NCBI GenBank assembly: GCA_021162325.1
Contig: JAGGYV010000278.1
Location: 1-24,498, forward strand
Direction of reading: 5' to 3'
Length of the DNA stretch: 24,498 nucleotides
Origin: Desulfobacteraceae bacterium
Lineage (GTDB): Bacteria > Desulfobacterota > Desulfobacteria > Desulfobacterales > Desulfosalsimonadaceae
The notes beneath the pieces were generated by a model, which ran no database searches, had not been told where the DNA came from, and saw only the letters and a program-made list of their open reading frames with translations. Below are positions 8,786 to 16,982 of this stretch, piece by piece. The translations under genes and the position numbers were made by a program. The number at the start of each line of letters is the position of its first letter. Positions within the stretch are counted from its first letter, which is position 1.

Positions 8786-9873
8786 TTTGCCCGCTCTTTT
8801 ATCAGTTTTGAAATAAACTTGTGATTGGACCCCGGAAACGGATATTTCTCCAATGCATTTAAATACACCCATTGATGATCCGTTGGCCCGTTTCGCCGCA
8901 CCCGTCCGGATACAAGGGTGCAGATAAAAATGTCTGCGGTAATTTTAAAATGGGTATAGGCATGCTGGATGCGTGTCAGCTTCGATTCAATGGCCACATT
9001 CAAATTGACTTTTTCCGCAATAATCCGCGCACAGGCGTTTTCTGCCTTCTCTTTTGCCTGCAGCCGGCCGCCGGGAAACTCCCACAATCCGCCGAGCATT
9101 TTTTCTTCCGGCCGCCGGACAATCAGCACTTTGTCACCCTTAAAGATAACTCCCACAGCCATAAAATAATGGGGCACAGGTGATTTTTTTTTCTTTCCAG
9201 GAAAGGCCTCGACATGTTCATTTTTCAAGGCCTGACAGTATTTTGACAGCGGACAGATGCCGCAATCTGGCTTGGTTGGTTTGCAAACCAGAGCCCCGAG
9301 TTCCATGACCGCCTGGTTAAATGTGCCAGGATCATCAATATCGAGCAGATCATTGGCAAAGACTTTAAATATTTTATACGATGCAGAGACATTAACCGGC
9401 GCATCAATTTCAAACAATCTCGCAAAAACCCGTTTCACGTTTCCATCCACCACTGCCAGGGGCCGGTCAAAAGCGATGCTCAGCACTGCGGCGGCAATAT
9501 ACTCCCCCACCCCGGGCAGTGCCAGAAACCGGTCCCGGTCATCCGGAATAACGCTGCCATACTGTTCCACGACAATTTTTGCGGCCTTATGAAAATTTCG
9601 GGCCCGAGAGTAGTACCCCAAGCCCTCCCAAAGCTTGAGCACCGGCTGAAGGTCAGATGCGGCCAGGGACTGAATGCTTGGAAATTTTTCGAGGAACCGG
9701 TAGAAATAAGGAATCACGGTATTGACCTGGGTCTGCTGAAGCATCATTTCAGACACCCAGATATCATACGGTTTTTTTGATTCGCGCCAGGGAAGTTTTC
9801 TGCTGTTGAGATGGTACCATTTCAGCAGCGCCTTCCGAATGCGTTCCACGTTTTTTATTTGATTATCGTTCAA
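8782..9873 (-). CDS. mutY: A/G-specific adenine glycosylase MutY
   Basis: MutY removes adenine mispaired with 8-oxoguanine. The 363-residue protein has the expected length and order. E42 in SEMMLQQTQV is the catalytic acid. The helix-hairpin-helix LPGVGEYIAAA is at 119-129, and D143 in VVDGNVKRV is the catalytic aspartate. The [4Fe-4S] loop has C197, C204, C207 and C213 with C-x6-C-x2-C-x5-C spacing. A NUDIX-like 8-oxoG recognition domain begins at about 230 (VLIVRRPEEKMLGGLWEFPGG). The first gene of a three-gene minus-strand repair cluster, its stop overlaps the next start (ATGA), implying translational coupling. An upstream promoter must lie in 9874-10151, shared with the divergent decarboxylase gene; none stands out. 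Confidence 0.95.
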   Translation of the reverse strand: MNDNQIKNVERIRKALLKWYHLNSRKLPWRESKKPYDIWVSEMMLQQTQVNTVIPYFYRFLEKFPSIQSLAASDLQPVLKLWEGLGYYSRARNFHKAAKIVVEQYGSVIPDDRDRFLALPGVGEYIAAAVLSIAFDRPLAVVDGNVKRVFARLFEIDAPVNVSASYKIFKVFANDLLDIDDPGTFNQAVMELGALVCKPTKPDCGICPLSKYCQALKNEHVEAFPGKKKKSPVPHYFMAVGVIFKGDKVLIVRRPEEKMLGGLWEFPGGRLQAKEKAENACARIIAEKVNLNVAIESKLTRIQHAYTHFKITADIFICTLVSGRVRRNGPTDHQWVYLNALEKYPFPGSNHKFISKLIKERAK

Positions 9874-10151
9874 TGCTTAAAGATACCTGCCATAATTAAC
9901 GGTGAAATCATATCAATAGTAGATCGAAATCCCAATCCCGCCAAATGGAACATGCCAATTCCCGGGTAAAAGGCCCGGATGATGATACCTGAAGCATTTA
10001 AAATCCGCTCCTATCAACGCATAGGAATTGATTGACTTTTTAATTTTATGATGATCAAACAGCCTGTTATAAAGTAAAAAATATAAATGAATTTGTAAAG
10101 GGTCAACTCGCCGGCAAAAAACCGATTCAGCTAAGGGCAGAATATTTAAAA

Positions 10152-11798
10152 ATGAAAAAAGATACCGATTCAAAAAGCCACCCCGACCTGGTCGCTGACT
10201 GGGAAAGACTTTTCAGGGTTTTTATTCGACCGGAAGGTCAGGCTTCCCGAGCCACCCTGATCAAATATATGGACCGTATCCTTTACGGCCTTAATGATTT
10301 TCTTAAAAAACATGTAGGAATTACAGAAGCGGTCAGCTTAAAAGAGCTTTCACAAAATTTCACTGACACCATTATCAGTGACCATCCGGAAAAAAAACTC
10401 ACGGATGTCATCTCATGTTTAATTAAAGAAATCGCACCCTATGCGGTAAATGTGGCATCACCCTATTTTGTAGGTCACATGACATCAGCGATCCCGTTTT
10501 TCATGGTGCATTTAAAAACGATTATTGCCGCTTTAAATCAAAATGTCGTCAAAATCGAGACTTCCAAGATCGTATCCGTTGTTGAAAAACAGGTTATCGC
10601 CAAAATCCACCGGATGATTTATGATCAAACCGAATCATTTTATCAGGCGCATGTTCAAAATACGGAGACTACGCTGGGCGTTTTTGTTGAAGGCGGCACA
10701 ACGGCCAACCTGACAGCCCTGTGGGCGGCCCGAAATGCAAAATTCCCCCCCAAAAAAGGGTTTAACGGCATTGAGACGGAAGGTGTGGTTGCCGCTTATC
10801 AGGCGTATGACATTGACCGCTGCGTTGTCCTTGTTTCCCGGCTCGGGCATTACTCTCTTAGAAAAACGGTGGGTGTTCTTGGTATTGGCAATCAGAATAT
10901 AATTCCGTTAAGCACTGATGAAAACAACCAGGTGGACATTAACGCGCTCAAAAAAACCATCGCCCGCCTTAAAAAAGAGAATCCCAAAATATGTATTCTG
11001 GCGATTATCGGTATTGCCGGCGCAACAGAAACCGGAACCGTCGATCCATTGGAAGAACTTGCAACCATTAGTGCTAAACACAATACGCACTTTCATGTCG
11101 ATGCCGCATGGGGCGGCCCCACCCTGTTTTCCCAAAAATATAAACACTTATTAAAAGGAATCCACCTGGCTGATTCTGTCACCGTGGACGGCCACAAACA
11201 GTTTTACATGCCCATGAGCTGCGGTATGCTGTATTTAAAAAATCCAAAAGCCCTGGATGTCATTGCGTATCATGCCAAATATGTTAACCGTGAAGGCTCC
11301 GTGGACTTAGGAATTAAAACCCTGTCCGGTTCACGGGAAGCCAACTCACTGATTTTAGACAGTGCATTAAAAATTATGGGTGCCAAAGGGTATGCCCTCT
11401 TAATCGATCATGGGATTGAGACGGCGGCTGCATTTGCCAAAGAAATCAAAAAAAGAAAACTTTTCCAATTAATTACACCACCGGTACTGAATATTCTGAC
11501 CTATCGAATCTGTCCGGCAAAAATCCAAAAAAAACTTGACACGGCCAGCGTTGCGCAACGGGAAAAAATTTGTCACCAGTTGAACCAAGTCAACCGAAGA
11601 CTACAGCGCATCCAGCGTGAAGCCGGATTCAGCTTTGTCTCACGAACCACTCTGAAGCTAAAGACCTCACCAAAAAACAGCTCCGTCGTCCTCCGGAGCG
11701 TAATCATGAACCCCATGACAACCATTACAATTTTAAATGAAATCCTGGATGAGCAGGAAAAGATATTTAACACGCAGTTAAAAGGCTTGCTGGAGTGA
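10152..11798 (+). CDS. panP: PLP-dependent decarboxylase, likely PanP-type aspartate 1-decarboxylase
   Basis: This is a group II PLP decarboxylase of 548 residues. Key features are the substrate/PLP region SPYFVGHMTSAIP at 103-115, ALNQNVVKIETSK at 127-139, the GGTTANLTALWAARN phosphate-side loop at 181-195, HVDAAWGG at 315-322 (D317 contacts the pyridine nitrogen), and the Schiff-base lysine K349 in TVDGHKQ. The N-terminal RLFRVFIRPE and the GHMTSA...ALNQNLVK-like block resemble the putative PLP-type aspartate decarboxylase (PanP) of Vibrio and Shewanella, which makes beta-alanine for pantothenate where PanD is absent. A glutamate or other amino-acid decarboxylase is the alternative. No strong Shine-Dalgarno is seen; AAGGGCAG lies rather far upstream of the ATG. 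Confidence 0.75.
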   Translation: MKKDTDSKSHPDLVADWERLFRVFIRPEGQASRATLIKYMDRILYGLNDFLKKHVGITEAVSLKELSQNFTDTIISDHPEKKLTDVISCLIKEIAPYAVNVASPYFVGHMTSAIPFFMVHLKTIIAALNQNVVKIETSKIVSVVEKQVIAKIHRMIYDQTESFYQAHVQNTETTLGVFVEGGTTANLTALWAARNAKFPPKKGFNGIETEGVVAAYQAYDIDRCVVLVSRLGHYSLRKTVGVLGIGNQNIIPLSTDENNQVDINALKKTIARLKKENPKICILAIIGIAGATETGTVDPLEELATISAKHNTHFHVDAAWGGPTLFSQKYKHLLKGIHLADSVTVDGHKQFYMPMSCGMLYLKNPKALDVIAYHAKYVNREGSVDLGIKTLSGSREANSLILDSALKIMGAKGYALLIDHGIETAAAFAKEIKKRKLFQLITPPVLNILTYRICPAKIQKKLDTASVAQREKICHQLNQVNRRLQRIQREAGFSFVSRTTLKLKTSPKNSSVVLRSVIMNPMTTITILNEILDEQEKIFNTQLKGLLE

Positions 11799-12256
11799 GA
11801 TAGGTGGAAGGTTTAAGGGAAAAGGCTGAAGGGAAAAGGTTTCAAGAAAAATAATACGGCGTGGACAAAAACTTTGAAATCAATAAAATTATGCAGTTCA
11901 ATAGCGATTCAAAATTTTTTCCAAAATTAAAAACATCAAGATCTTGTTTGTCCTGGAAAACAGGAATCGTCACGTAAAGTCATCAATAATCCTCACTCCT
12001 GAAAAATTTTGCAGTGTCGGTTTGGTCACAAGGCAATGATAACTTTCAGGTTTTTACAGTAATGTAAAAACGGTTCCGGGTCTTGAATTGTGAATTAAAT
12101 ATGATTAAATTGAAGTGCTCACCATCAAAATCCATCCAGTGCATCTTACAATAGCAAGTCGGCATTCCGAAAAAAATTATCCGACCACAATATAGCCCCC
12201 CCTATCATCATTTGCTGTTTCCTCCAAATTAAGAAAAAAATTTCCTCTTTTTCTCT
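11799..12256. other. Non-coding stretch after the decarboxylase
   Basis: No gene is supported. Immediately after the stop there is purine-rich sequence with AAGGGAAAAGG repeated (about 11815-11840). A perfect 9-bp hairpin, GTTTTTACA (12050-12058), GTAA, TGTAAAAAC (12063-12071), is present but has no T-run, so it is not called a terminator. Confidence 0.5.
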
Positions 12257-12387
12257 CGTCCCATGGTCCTCCGTGGGAATGCATATCAGACTTGCAAATA
12301 AGTGAACAAAACAATAGCTGATTGCAAAATCTGACAGGCCCTGAAAAAACCTGCCCTGTATGGGTTACCACGGAGGACCGTGGGAAC
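12257..12387. repeat. Inverted repeat pair of the CCCACGGTCCTCCGTGGG type
   Basis: CGTCCCATGGTCCTCCGTGG at about 12257 and its near reverse complement ACCACGGAGGACCGTGGGAA ending near 12386 face each other across roughly 80 bases. Each copy is itself an imperfect hairpin. It resembles repeats common between genes in environmental proteobacteria. No open frame inside is credible. Confidence 0.6.
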
Positions 12388-12442
12388 CAAAAACGAATTA
12401 CCTGATATATTAGACTGATCGGCCCGAATTATAACAAGCCAA

Positions 12443-12540
12443 GTTTGCCCCAGATATAAACCGGCTGCAAGGCGCAGGATATGAAGCTGTAGCTCCGCTA
12501 CCGCGATTATCCTGCAACGCCGCAGGTACGATGAAATCGG
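12443..12540. repeat. Small element with AAGGCGCAGG / CCTGCAACGC arms next to iorB
   Basis: CCGGCTGCAAGGCGCAGGAT (about 12461) and ATTATCCTGCAACGCCGCAG (about 12507) form an imperfect inverted repeat around GTAGCTCCGCTAC. Outer edges CAGATATAAACCGG and CCGATTTCATCG are weakly complementary in layout. It ends just before the iorB stop codon and may provide the 3' end structure of that transcript. Confidence 0.45.
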
Positions 12541-12549
12541 TTTGTTAAA

Positions 12550-13152
12550 CTATTGTTTAACGGCGGATCGGCCCAGTTCGACGGCCTTTATATTCGTCTC
12601 CACAAACGCTTTCTTGGTGGTTTCGGAAATGGCCTCATGAATACTGTCTGCGGTTATCGGCAAAACGTTTGTCTCGATCAGCGCTCCCAGCAACACCATA
12701 TTCACCGACAATTCATTACCTGCTTCTTTTGCCAGGGCATTGGCATCCAAAGTAATCAGCTGACCGACCTTTGACTGGATTAGTCCTTTTATAATTTCAA
12801 TGTCCGGATACGTGCCTTTTCCAATGGCTGCGGTAAACGGGGGCAACTTGGACGTATTGGTAATGACTATTGTTTTTGAATTGCATCGGTTTAATGCCCG
12901 CAATGCTTCCAAGGGTTCAAACGCCAGAAAAAGGTCTGCTTCACCGTCAGAGATAATGGTGCTTTGGGCATCGCCAAAAATCATCGCGGATTCCACCACC
13001 CCGCCCCGCTGGGCCATGCCGTGGATTTCACTCATCCGGACGGGTACACCCAGCCGGCAGGCTGCTTCACCCAGCACTTTTGAAGACAAAAGATTCCCCT
13101 GACCGCCGACCGCTACTATTATCAATCGTGTTATATCCATTATATTTTCCAT
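12550..13152 (-). CDS. iorB: Indolepyruvate:ferredoxin oxidoreductase, beta subunit (IorB)
   Basis: This is the 2-oxoacid:acceptor oxidoreductase gamma-type domain over nearly all 200 residues. IIVAVGGQGNLLSSKVLG is the glycine-rich N-terminal signature. MSEIHGMAQRGG is the conserved middle motif of IorB, and EPLEALRALNRC follows. With IorA it oxidatively decarboxylates indolepyruvate and other aryl pyruvates to acyl-CoA, CO2 and reduced ferredoxin, in aromatic amino-acid use. The ATG at 13152 directly abuts TAGGA, too close for a ribosome site, so the fifth residue (ATG at 13140, giving MDITRLIIVAVGGQG) is a more likely start. It lies 230 bases after iorA on the same strand, with a palindromic repeat in the gap. 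Confidence 0.92.
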   Translation of the reverse strand: MENIMDITRLIIVAVGGQGNLLSSKVLGEAACRLGVPVRMSEIHGMAQRGGVVESAMIFGDAQSTIISDGEADLFLAFEPLEALRALNRCNSKTIVITNTSKLPPFTAAIGKGTYPDIEIIKGLIQSKVGQLITLDANALAKEAGNELSVNMVLLGALIETNVLPITADSIHEAISETTKKAFVETNIKAVELGRSAVKQ

Positions 13153-13175
13153 TCCTAACCCGGATAAACCGGAAA

Positions 13176-13330
13176 AGTTAAAAGTGAACTAAAGTTTGAA
13201 GTGAGCTAAAGTTATGGTTAATGCCTTCGGCATTTTCAATTTTTATTTTAAAAATGATCGCGCTTTTTGCGCAGTCCATAACTTTAGGCACTTTAGATCA
13301 CTTTAGGCACTTCATACTTTTTGAATTTTT
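13176..13330. repeat. Palindromic repeat between iorA and iorB
   Basis: AAGTGAGCTAAAGTTATGG (13199-13217) matches the reverse complement of CCATAACTTTAGGCACTT (13276-13293). The flanks repeat the same theme (GTGAACTAAAGTTT; GATCACTTTAGGCACTTC). Small hairpins TGCCTTCGGCA and GCGCTTTTTGCGC sit inside. The repeated CACTTTAG/CTAAAGTG unit shows it is built from short direct and inverted copies. It separates two genes whose products form one enzyme. Confidence 0.65.
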
Positions 13331-13382
13331 AAAAAAGTTTGCCCAAAAAACACAAAGATCAGAGATAAGGGACTAAATAATC

Positions 13383-15230
13383 TTATTTTAAAGGCAGAAT
13401 CGCATGCTCCGGGCAAATCTGAGCGCAAACGCCGCATCCCGAACAAAGGGCCGCATTAATCCGCACCTTATCCTCTTCTACATAAAATGCCGGGCACCCG
13501 AGATCATTGAGACAGTTTTTGTGATTTTTACACTTGTCACTCACATAAAAGGGTTTTCCCACATGTTTTTTCAAACTCTTTTCAAACAGCGTGCAGCCCT
13601 GCCTGGCAATGATCACGGAAACGCCTTTGTGCGCAATGGCTTCTTTGATGGCGGCAATGCTTTTTTTGACATTATACGGTTTGATCACGCTGATATGCTC
13701 AACGCCGAGTCCTTTAACAACCGACTCAATAGAAATCTGATTAAACCCGTTATAATTCATCCCTTTCATATCAACTCCCGGATGGGGCTGATGACCGGTC
13801 ATGGCCGTAATTTGATTATCTAGAATAATCAGATTCACATCATGGTTATTGAATACCGCGTTTACCAGTCCCGGAATACCGGAATGGAAAAATGTGGAAT
13901 CACCGATAAAAGAAATCACTTTCTTATCTGTGGTTTTTGAAAACCCGCAGCCGGTGCTAACGGAAGACCCCATGCAAATCAGAAAATCACCCGCAGACAA
14001 TGGCGGAAGGAACCCTAAGGTATAACACCCGATATCCGTGGTCCGAATCGTCCCGGCCCCCTCGGTGGCCTGGTTCACGGCATAAAATACCGCACGGTGC
14101 GAGCACCCGGCACAAAGCGTCGGCGGGCGCTGGGGCAGTTCCGGAATATCTGAAAGATCCGTCAAGTCTTTGGCATCATAGGACACGCCAAAATATTTTG
14201 CGATATTTGAGCGGACCATGGCCGGATCAAATTCAAACAATCGTGAAAACAATTCCGGGTCTTTTCCCTTCACCGGATTTGTATACTGTATTTCCTGGGC
14301 AAACGCCTTGACCATCTCTTCCATAAAGGGCTCGCCTTCTTCGACCACCAGAACCTTTTCACAATCTTTGATAAAAGACTGAATCAGCGTTTTCGGCATA
14401 GGATGGGAAAACCCGACGCGCAGGACTTTGACTTTATCTGCAATATTTAAATCCCGAACCGCATCCGTGACATAATTATAACTCACCCCATTGCAGATAA
14501 TACCCCAACCACCGCTGCCTTTGATAAAATTATAGGCAGACTCACAGGCCAGCGCTTCCGCTTTTTCCAGATTTTTTAACAGTTTTACATGAAGTTTGCG
14601 GGATACCGCCGGTACGGTCACATAATTAAAGGGGTCTTTTGGAAAATCCCCAGAGGTGACCCGTTTTTTCATTTCTCCTAGAACAACCGGGGCCGTGGAA
14701 TGATTCAGACGGGTGGTGGTTCTGAATAACACCGGCTCCTGTAATTGCTCGGATAATTCAAACGCATAATCCATCATTTCTTTGGCTTCTTCAGCAGAAG
14801 ACGGTTCTAAAATCGGCAGGCCGGAAAGCTTTCCATAATACCGGTTGTCCTGTTCATTCTGGCTGGAAAACATGTACGGATCATCTGCCGTCAATATCAC
14901 CAGTCCGCCGCGGACACCGACGTAAGCCAGTGTCATTAAAGTATCTGCCGCCACGTTGACGCCGACATGTTTCATAACGCACATGCTGCGGACGCCGGCA
15001 TTGGCAGCGGCTGCCGCTACTTCCAACGCGACCTTTTCATTGGTGCTGTATTCAAAATACAGATCACTTTCCCGGGACATCTGAAAAAAATTTAAAGAAA
15101 TCTCAGATGACGGGGTTCCCGGATAGGTCGAGGTAAAAGCCACGCCCGCTTCAATGGCACCACGGGCAATGGCTTCGTTTCCTAAAAGGAATTTTGTTGC
15201 GCCCGGTTGATCCACTAACAGTTTATGCAT
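13383..15230 (-). CDS. iorA: Indolepyruvate:ferredoxin oxidoreductase, alpha subunit (IorA)
   Basis: The 615-residue protein has the full IorA layout. The N-terminal pyrimidine-binding domain includes NEAIARGAIEAGVAFTSTYPGTPSSEI and the STNEKVALEVA glutamate region. The TPP-binding part has LCAGCSHRAVF at about 373 and IGDSTFFHSGIPGLVNAVFN with LDNQITAMTGHQ. The C-terminal ferredoxin domain ends with CSGCGVCAQICP, a standard [4Fe-4S] motif. The other cluster's cysteines (CKNHKNCLNDLGCP) are more widely spaced than the usual CxxC form. It catalyses ferredoxin-dependent oxidation of aryl pyruvates together with IorB. AAGGA about nine bases before the ATG supports this start. Confidence 0.95.
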   Translation of the reverse strand: MHKLLVDQPGATKFLLGNEAIARGAIEAGVAFTSTYPGTPSSEISLNFFQMSRESDLYFEYSTNEKVALEVAAAAANAGVRSMCVMKHVGVNVAADTLMTLAYVGVRGGLVILTADDPYMFSSQNEQDNRYYGKLSGLPILEPSSAEEAKEMMDYAFELSEQLQEPVLFRTTTRLNHSTAPVVLGEMKKRVTSGDFPKDPFNYVTVPAVSRKLHVKLLKNLEKAEALACESAYNFIKGSGGWGIICNGVSYNYVTDAVRDLNIADKVKVLRVGFSHPMPKTLIQSFIKDCEKVLVVEEGEPFMEEMVKAFAQEIQYTNPVKGKDPELFSRLFEFDPAMVRSNIAKYFGVSYDAKDLTDLSDIPELPQRPPTLCAGCSHRAVFYAVNQATEGAGTIRTTDIGCYTLGFLPPLSAGDFLICMGSSVSTGCGFSKTTDKKVISFIGDSTFFHSGIPGLVNAVFNNHDVNLIILDNQITAMTGHQPHPGVDMKGMNYNGFNQISIESVVKGLGVEHISVIKPYNVKKSIAAIKEAIAHKGVSVIIARQGCTLFEKSLKKHVGKPFYVSDKCKNHKNCLNDLGCPAFYVEEDKVRINAALCSGCGVCAQICPEHAILPLK

Positions 15231-15316
15231 AATTTATTTCCTTACAACGGGTATTCTATTTATAAGATGTCCAAAATTAGTGTTTGACGGAAAATCTCTG
15301 AATCACAATTTTCCCG

Positions 15317-15398
15317 TTTTTGCGAGGGAGGTACGACCGAAGCAATCTCATTAAAGATAGGGGATTCGTCGTTCGTTCCTCTCCCCTCGTAATGACAG
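15317..15398. repeat. Interspersed inverted repeat (TGCGAGGGAG... / ...CCTCGTAATGACA type)
   Basis: TTGCGAGGGAGGTACGACCG followed by AAGCAATCTC pairs imperfectly with GATTCGTCGTTCGTTCCTC and CCCCTCGTAATGACA. This is a widely seen type of interspersed repeat in bacterial genomes (CGTCATTGCGAGG...). It lies upstream of iorA, between divergent genes. Confidence 0.6.
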
Positions 15399-15703
15399 CC
15401 AGGATTCATTGGTTTTCGTTCAGCATTTATATCAAACTTGTTGAAAAATTAATATATCAATCCATAAAACAGTGTAAAGTGTTTTCTTTTTTCCGGGTTC
15501 GCCGGATCATTTTTTTTATAAAAAAAACACAAACAAAATTAAACACTTCCAACAAACATGAACATCGTTTACTTTTTTGTACTTGATTTCCCTACATGAT
15601 CTTGATAAAAAAACTTACACGGCAGACTTAAACGTTACTCTTTTATCCAATTAAAAAATTATCCGCCAAAGCCTTTTATTAAAGGGTTTTTGGATCGATA
15701 GAA
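15399..15703. other. AT-rich non-coding stretch
   Basis: No gene is supported between the repeat and the small gene at 15704. A short hairpin TCCGG (15492-15496), GTTCG, CCGGA (15502-15506) is followed by TCAT and a run of eight T, which could be a weak plus-strand terminator with no visible gene in front of it. Promoters for iorA (minus) and the small gene (plus) should lie in this region, but no clear pair was found. Confidence 0.4.
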
Positions 15704-16066
15704 ATGGGTTCTTCTATGATAAAACCATTTAAAATTATACTGCCTGACAATGCCGGGCTTCAAAAAAAGCTAAAGAAAAAATTATCTGAATATGACAAAC
15801 GTGTCTCCCGGTTGAAGAAAAAACTCTATAGGCACAACCCGGACCTTTCCTATATCTCTATACCCGGATTAAAAGCCCTGATCACCCGGCGGCTTTACCA
15901 GCGCGGAGAAGTTCATACCCAGGAACTGGCCCAGGAACTGCTCGAAGAATACGGACGGATCAATTCTAAAGAGTTTAACACCGCTGCCGGTGTTATTAAT
16001 GATTACTGCGAAACCGGCGGGAAAAAAGTAAAAAAAGGCACTGGCTTTAAAACCGTTTCTTCATGA
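15704..16066 (+). CDS. Hypothetical small basic protein with N-terminal coiled coil
   Basis: I do not recognise this 120-residue protein. Residues about 18-45 (LQKKLKKKLSEYDKRVSRLKKK) form a very basic, probably coiled-coil helix. Residues 55-105 (IPGLKALITRRLYQRGEVHTQELAQELLEEYG) look like a small helical, possibly winged-helix-like unit. The lysine-rich tail ends KKVKKGTGFKTVSS. The basic character would fit a nucleic-acid-binding protein, but this is inference. The start is uncertain: ATGs at 15704 and 15716 are in frame and neither has a good ribosome site. Codon use looks like that of its neighbours. rdgB follows after 136 bases. Confidence 0.6.
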   Translation: MGSSMIKPFKIILPDNAGLQKKLKKKLSEYDKRVSRLKKKLYRHNPDLSYISIPGLKALITRRLYQRGEVHTQELAQELLEEYGRINSKEFNTAAGVINDYCETGGKKVKKGTGFKTVSS

Positions 16067-16202
16067 TTTATTCAACCATTAATATTTCGCCCCTGATTGT
16101 AATTCATCACGGCCATAAGGTTTCTTCCCCTTTTTTGTAAGACCTTTACAAAAGTATTCCCTTTCGATATTATAACAAGTTAGTCGTATAAAGGTAGAAA
16201 AT

Positions 16203-16850
16203 ATGGAGAATCAACTGACTCTGGTCATTGCAACACGCAACCCCGGAAAAACCCGAGAGATAAGAGATCTGTTAAAAGACTTTCCCCTTACAATTAAAAA
16301 CCTGGACGATTTCGGCCCGATCCCCGAAGTCGTGGAAGACGGCGACACATTTGACGATAATGCCTATAAAAAATCGAGTTTTACCGCACGCATCCTGGGA
16401 CTGCCGGCCCTTTCCGATGACTCCGGCCTGTGCGTGGATGCTTTAGACGGTGCCCCCGGTGTCTACTCCGCACGCTATGCGGGAGAAAACGCAACCGATC
16501 AGGAAAACTGCGAAAAGCTCCTGAAAGAACTGGCCGGAAAGCAAAACCGGAATGCGTCTTTTAAATGTGTCATCTCAATCGCCGTTCCCACAGGGGCGGC
16601 ACTGACCTATGAAGGCAGCTGTGACGGTGTTATCCTTGAAAGCCCGAGGGGCAGCAATGGGTTTGGCTACGACCCGGTATTTTTCTTTCCGGATTTCAAT
16701 CAGACGTTTGCCCAAATCCCGCAGGAAAAAAAAGGCCGCGTCAGCCACCGCGGAAAAGCCCTGAAGGAATTTCGTGATGAGTTTGACAAAGTCCTCAAAT
16801 GGATCAGCCAGCAGATGCCGGTGGAAGAAAGATCCTCTTGCAAGGAATAA
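16203..16850 (+). CDS. rdgB: XTP/dITP pyrophosphatase (RdgB/HAM1 family)
   Basis: The enzyme hydrolyses non-canonical purine triphosphates (XTP, dITP, ITP) to monophosphates, keeping them out of DNA and RNA. The N-terminal ATRNPGKTREI (T11, N13, K16) is the family substrate-binding signature. SDDSGLCVDALDGAPGVYSARYAG at 71-94 carries the catalytic aspartates (D72/D73). GSNGFGYDPVFF at 150-161 and SHRGKA at 181-186 bind the base and phosphates. The length, 215 residues, is slightly over the usual 200 because of a short C-terminal tail. AAGGTAG ahead of the ATG supports the start. Confidence 0.95.
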   Translation: MENQLTLVIATRNPGKTREIRDLLKDFPLTIKNLDDFGPIPEVVEDGDTFDDNAYKKSSFTARILGLPALSDDSGLCVDALDGAPGVYSARYAGENATDQENCEKLLKELAGKQNRNASFKCVISIAVPTGAALTYEGSCDGVILESPRGSNGFGYDPVFFFPDFNQTFAQIPQEKKGRVSHRGKALKEFRDEFDKVLKWISQQMPVEERSSCKE

Positions 16851-16856
16851 ACCTTT

Positions 16857-16942
16857 TTCACCACGGAGAACACAGAGCACACAGAGAAAAGACGTAAAAA
16901 CAGTTTTTTTCTTCGTGGTCTCTGTGCCCTCTGTGGTAAATT
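16857..16942. repeat. Inverted repeat of the ACCACGGAG(N)CACAGAG type
   Basis: CACCACGGAGAACACAGAGC (from 16859) faces CTCTGTGCCCTCTGTGGTAA (to about 16939), with AAAAGACGTAAAAACAG between. Both arms are built from ACAGAG units. It lies between rdgB and the nitroreductase gene. Similar repeats occur in many unrelated bacterial genomes. Confidence 0.7.
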
Positions 16943-16955
16943 GCCCTTTTTGAAT

Positions 16956-16976
16956 GATGGATAAACCATCAAGGAG
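16956..16976 (+). promoter_or_regulatory. Hairpin next to the nitroreductase Shine-Dalgarno
   Basis: GATGG (16956-16960), ATAAA, CCATC (16966-16970) form a 5-bp hairpin ending one base before AAGGAG (16971-16976), the ribosome site of the gene at 16983. It could influence translation, but the stem is short. Confidence 0.3.
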
Positions 16977-16982
16977 TTAACA

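Noticed and set aside
8786..8872. Extended start of the AddB-like gene at 8872
   Set aside because: The extra 29 residues overlap mutY and lack family resemblance; the ATG at 8785 overlaps the mutY stop as ATGA and gives the usual N-terminus.
9913..10173. Minus-strand open frame of 86 codons between mutY and the decarboxylase
   Set aside because: Overlaps the decarboxylase start, has odd composition and no ribosome site; treated as non-coding.
12177..12371. Minus-strand open frame of 64 codons
   Set aside because: It spans the inverted-repeat pair at 12257-12387 and so is a by-product of the repeat.
15320..15586. Plus-strand open frame of 88 codons upstream of the small basic protein
   Set aside because: It begins inside an interspersed repeat and continues through AT-rich sequence; no ribosome site and no domain.
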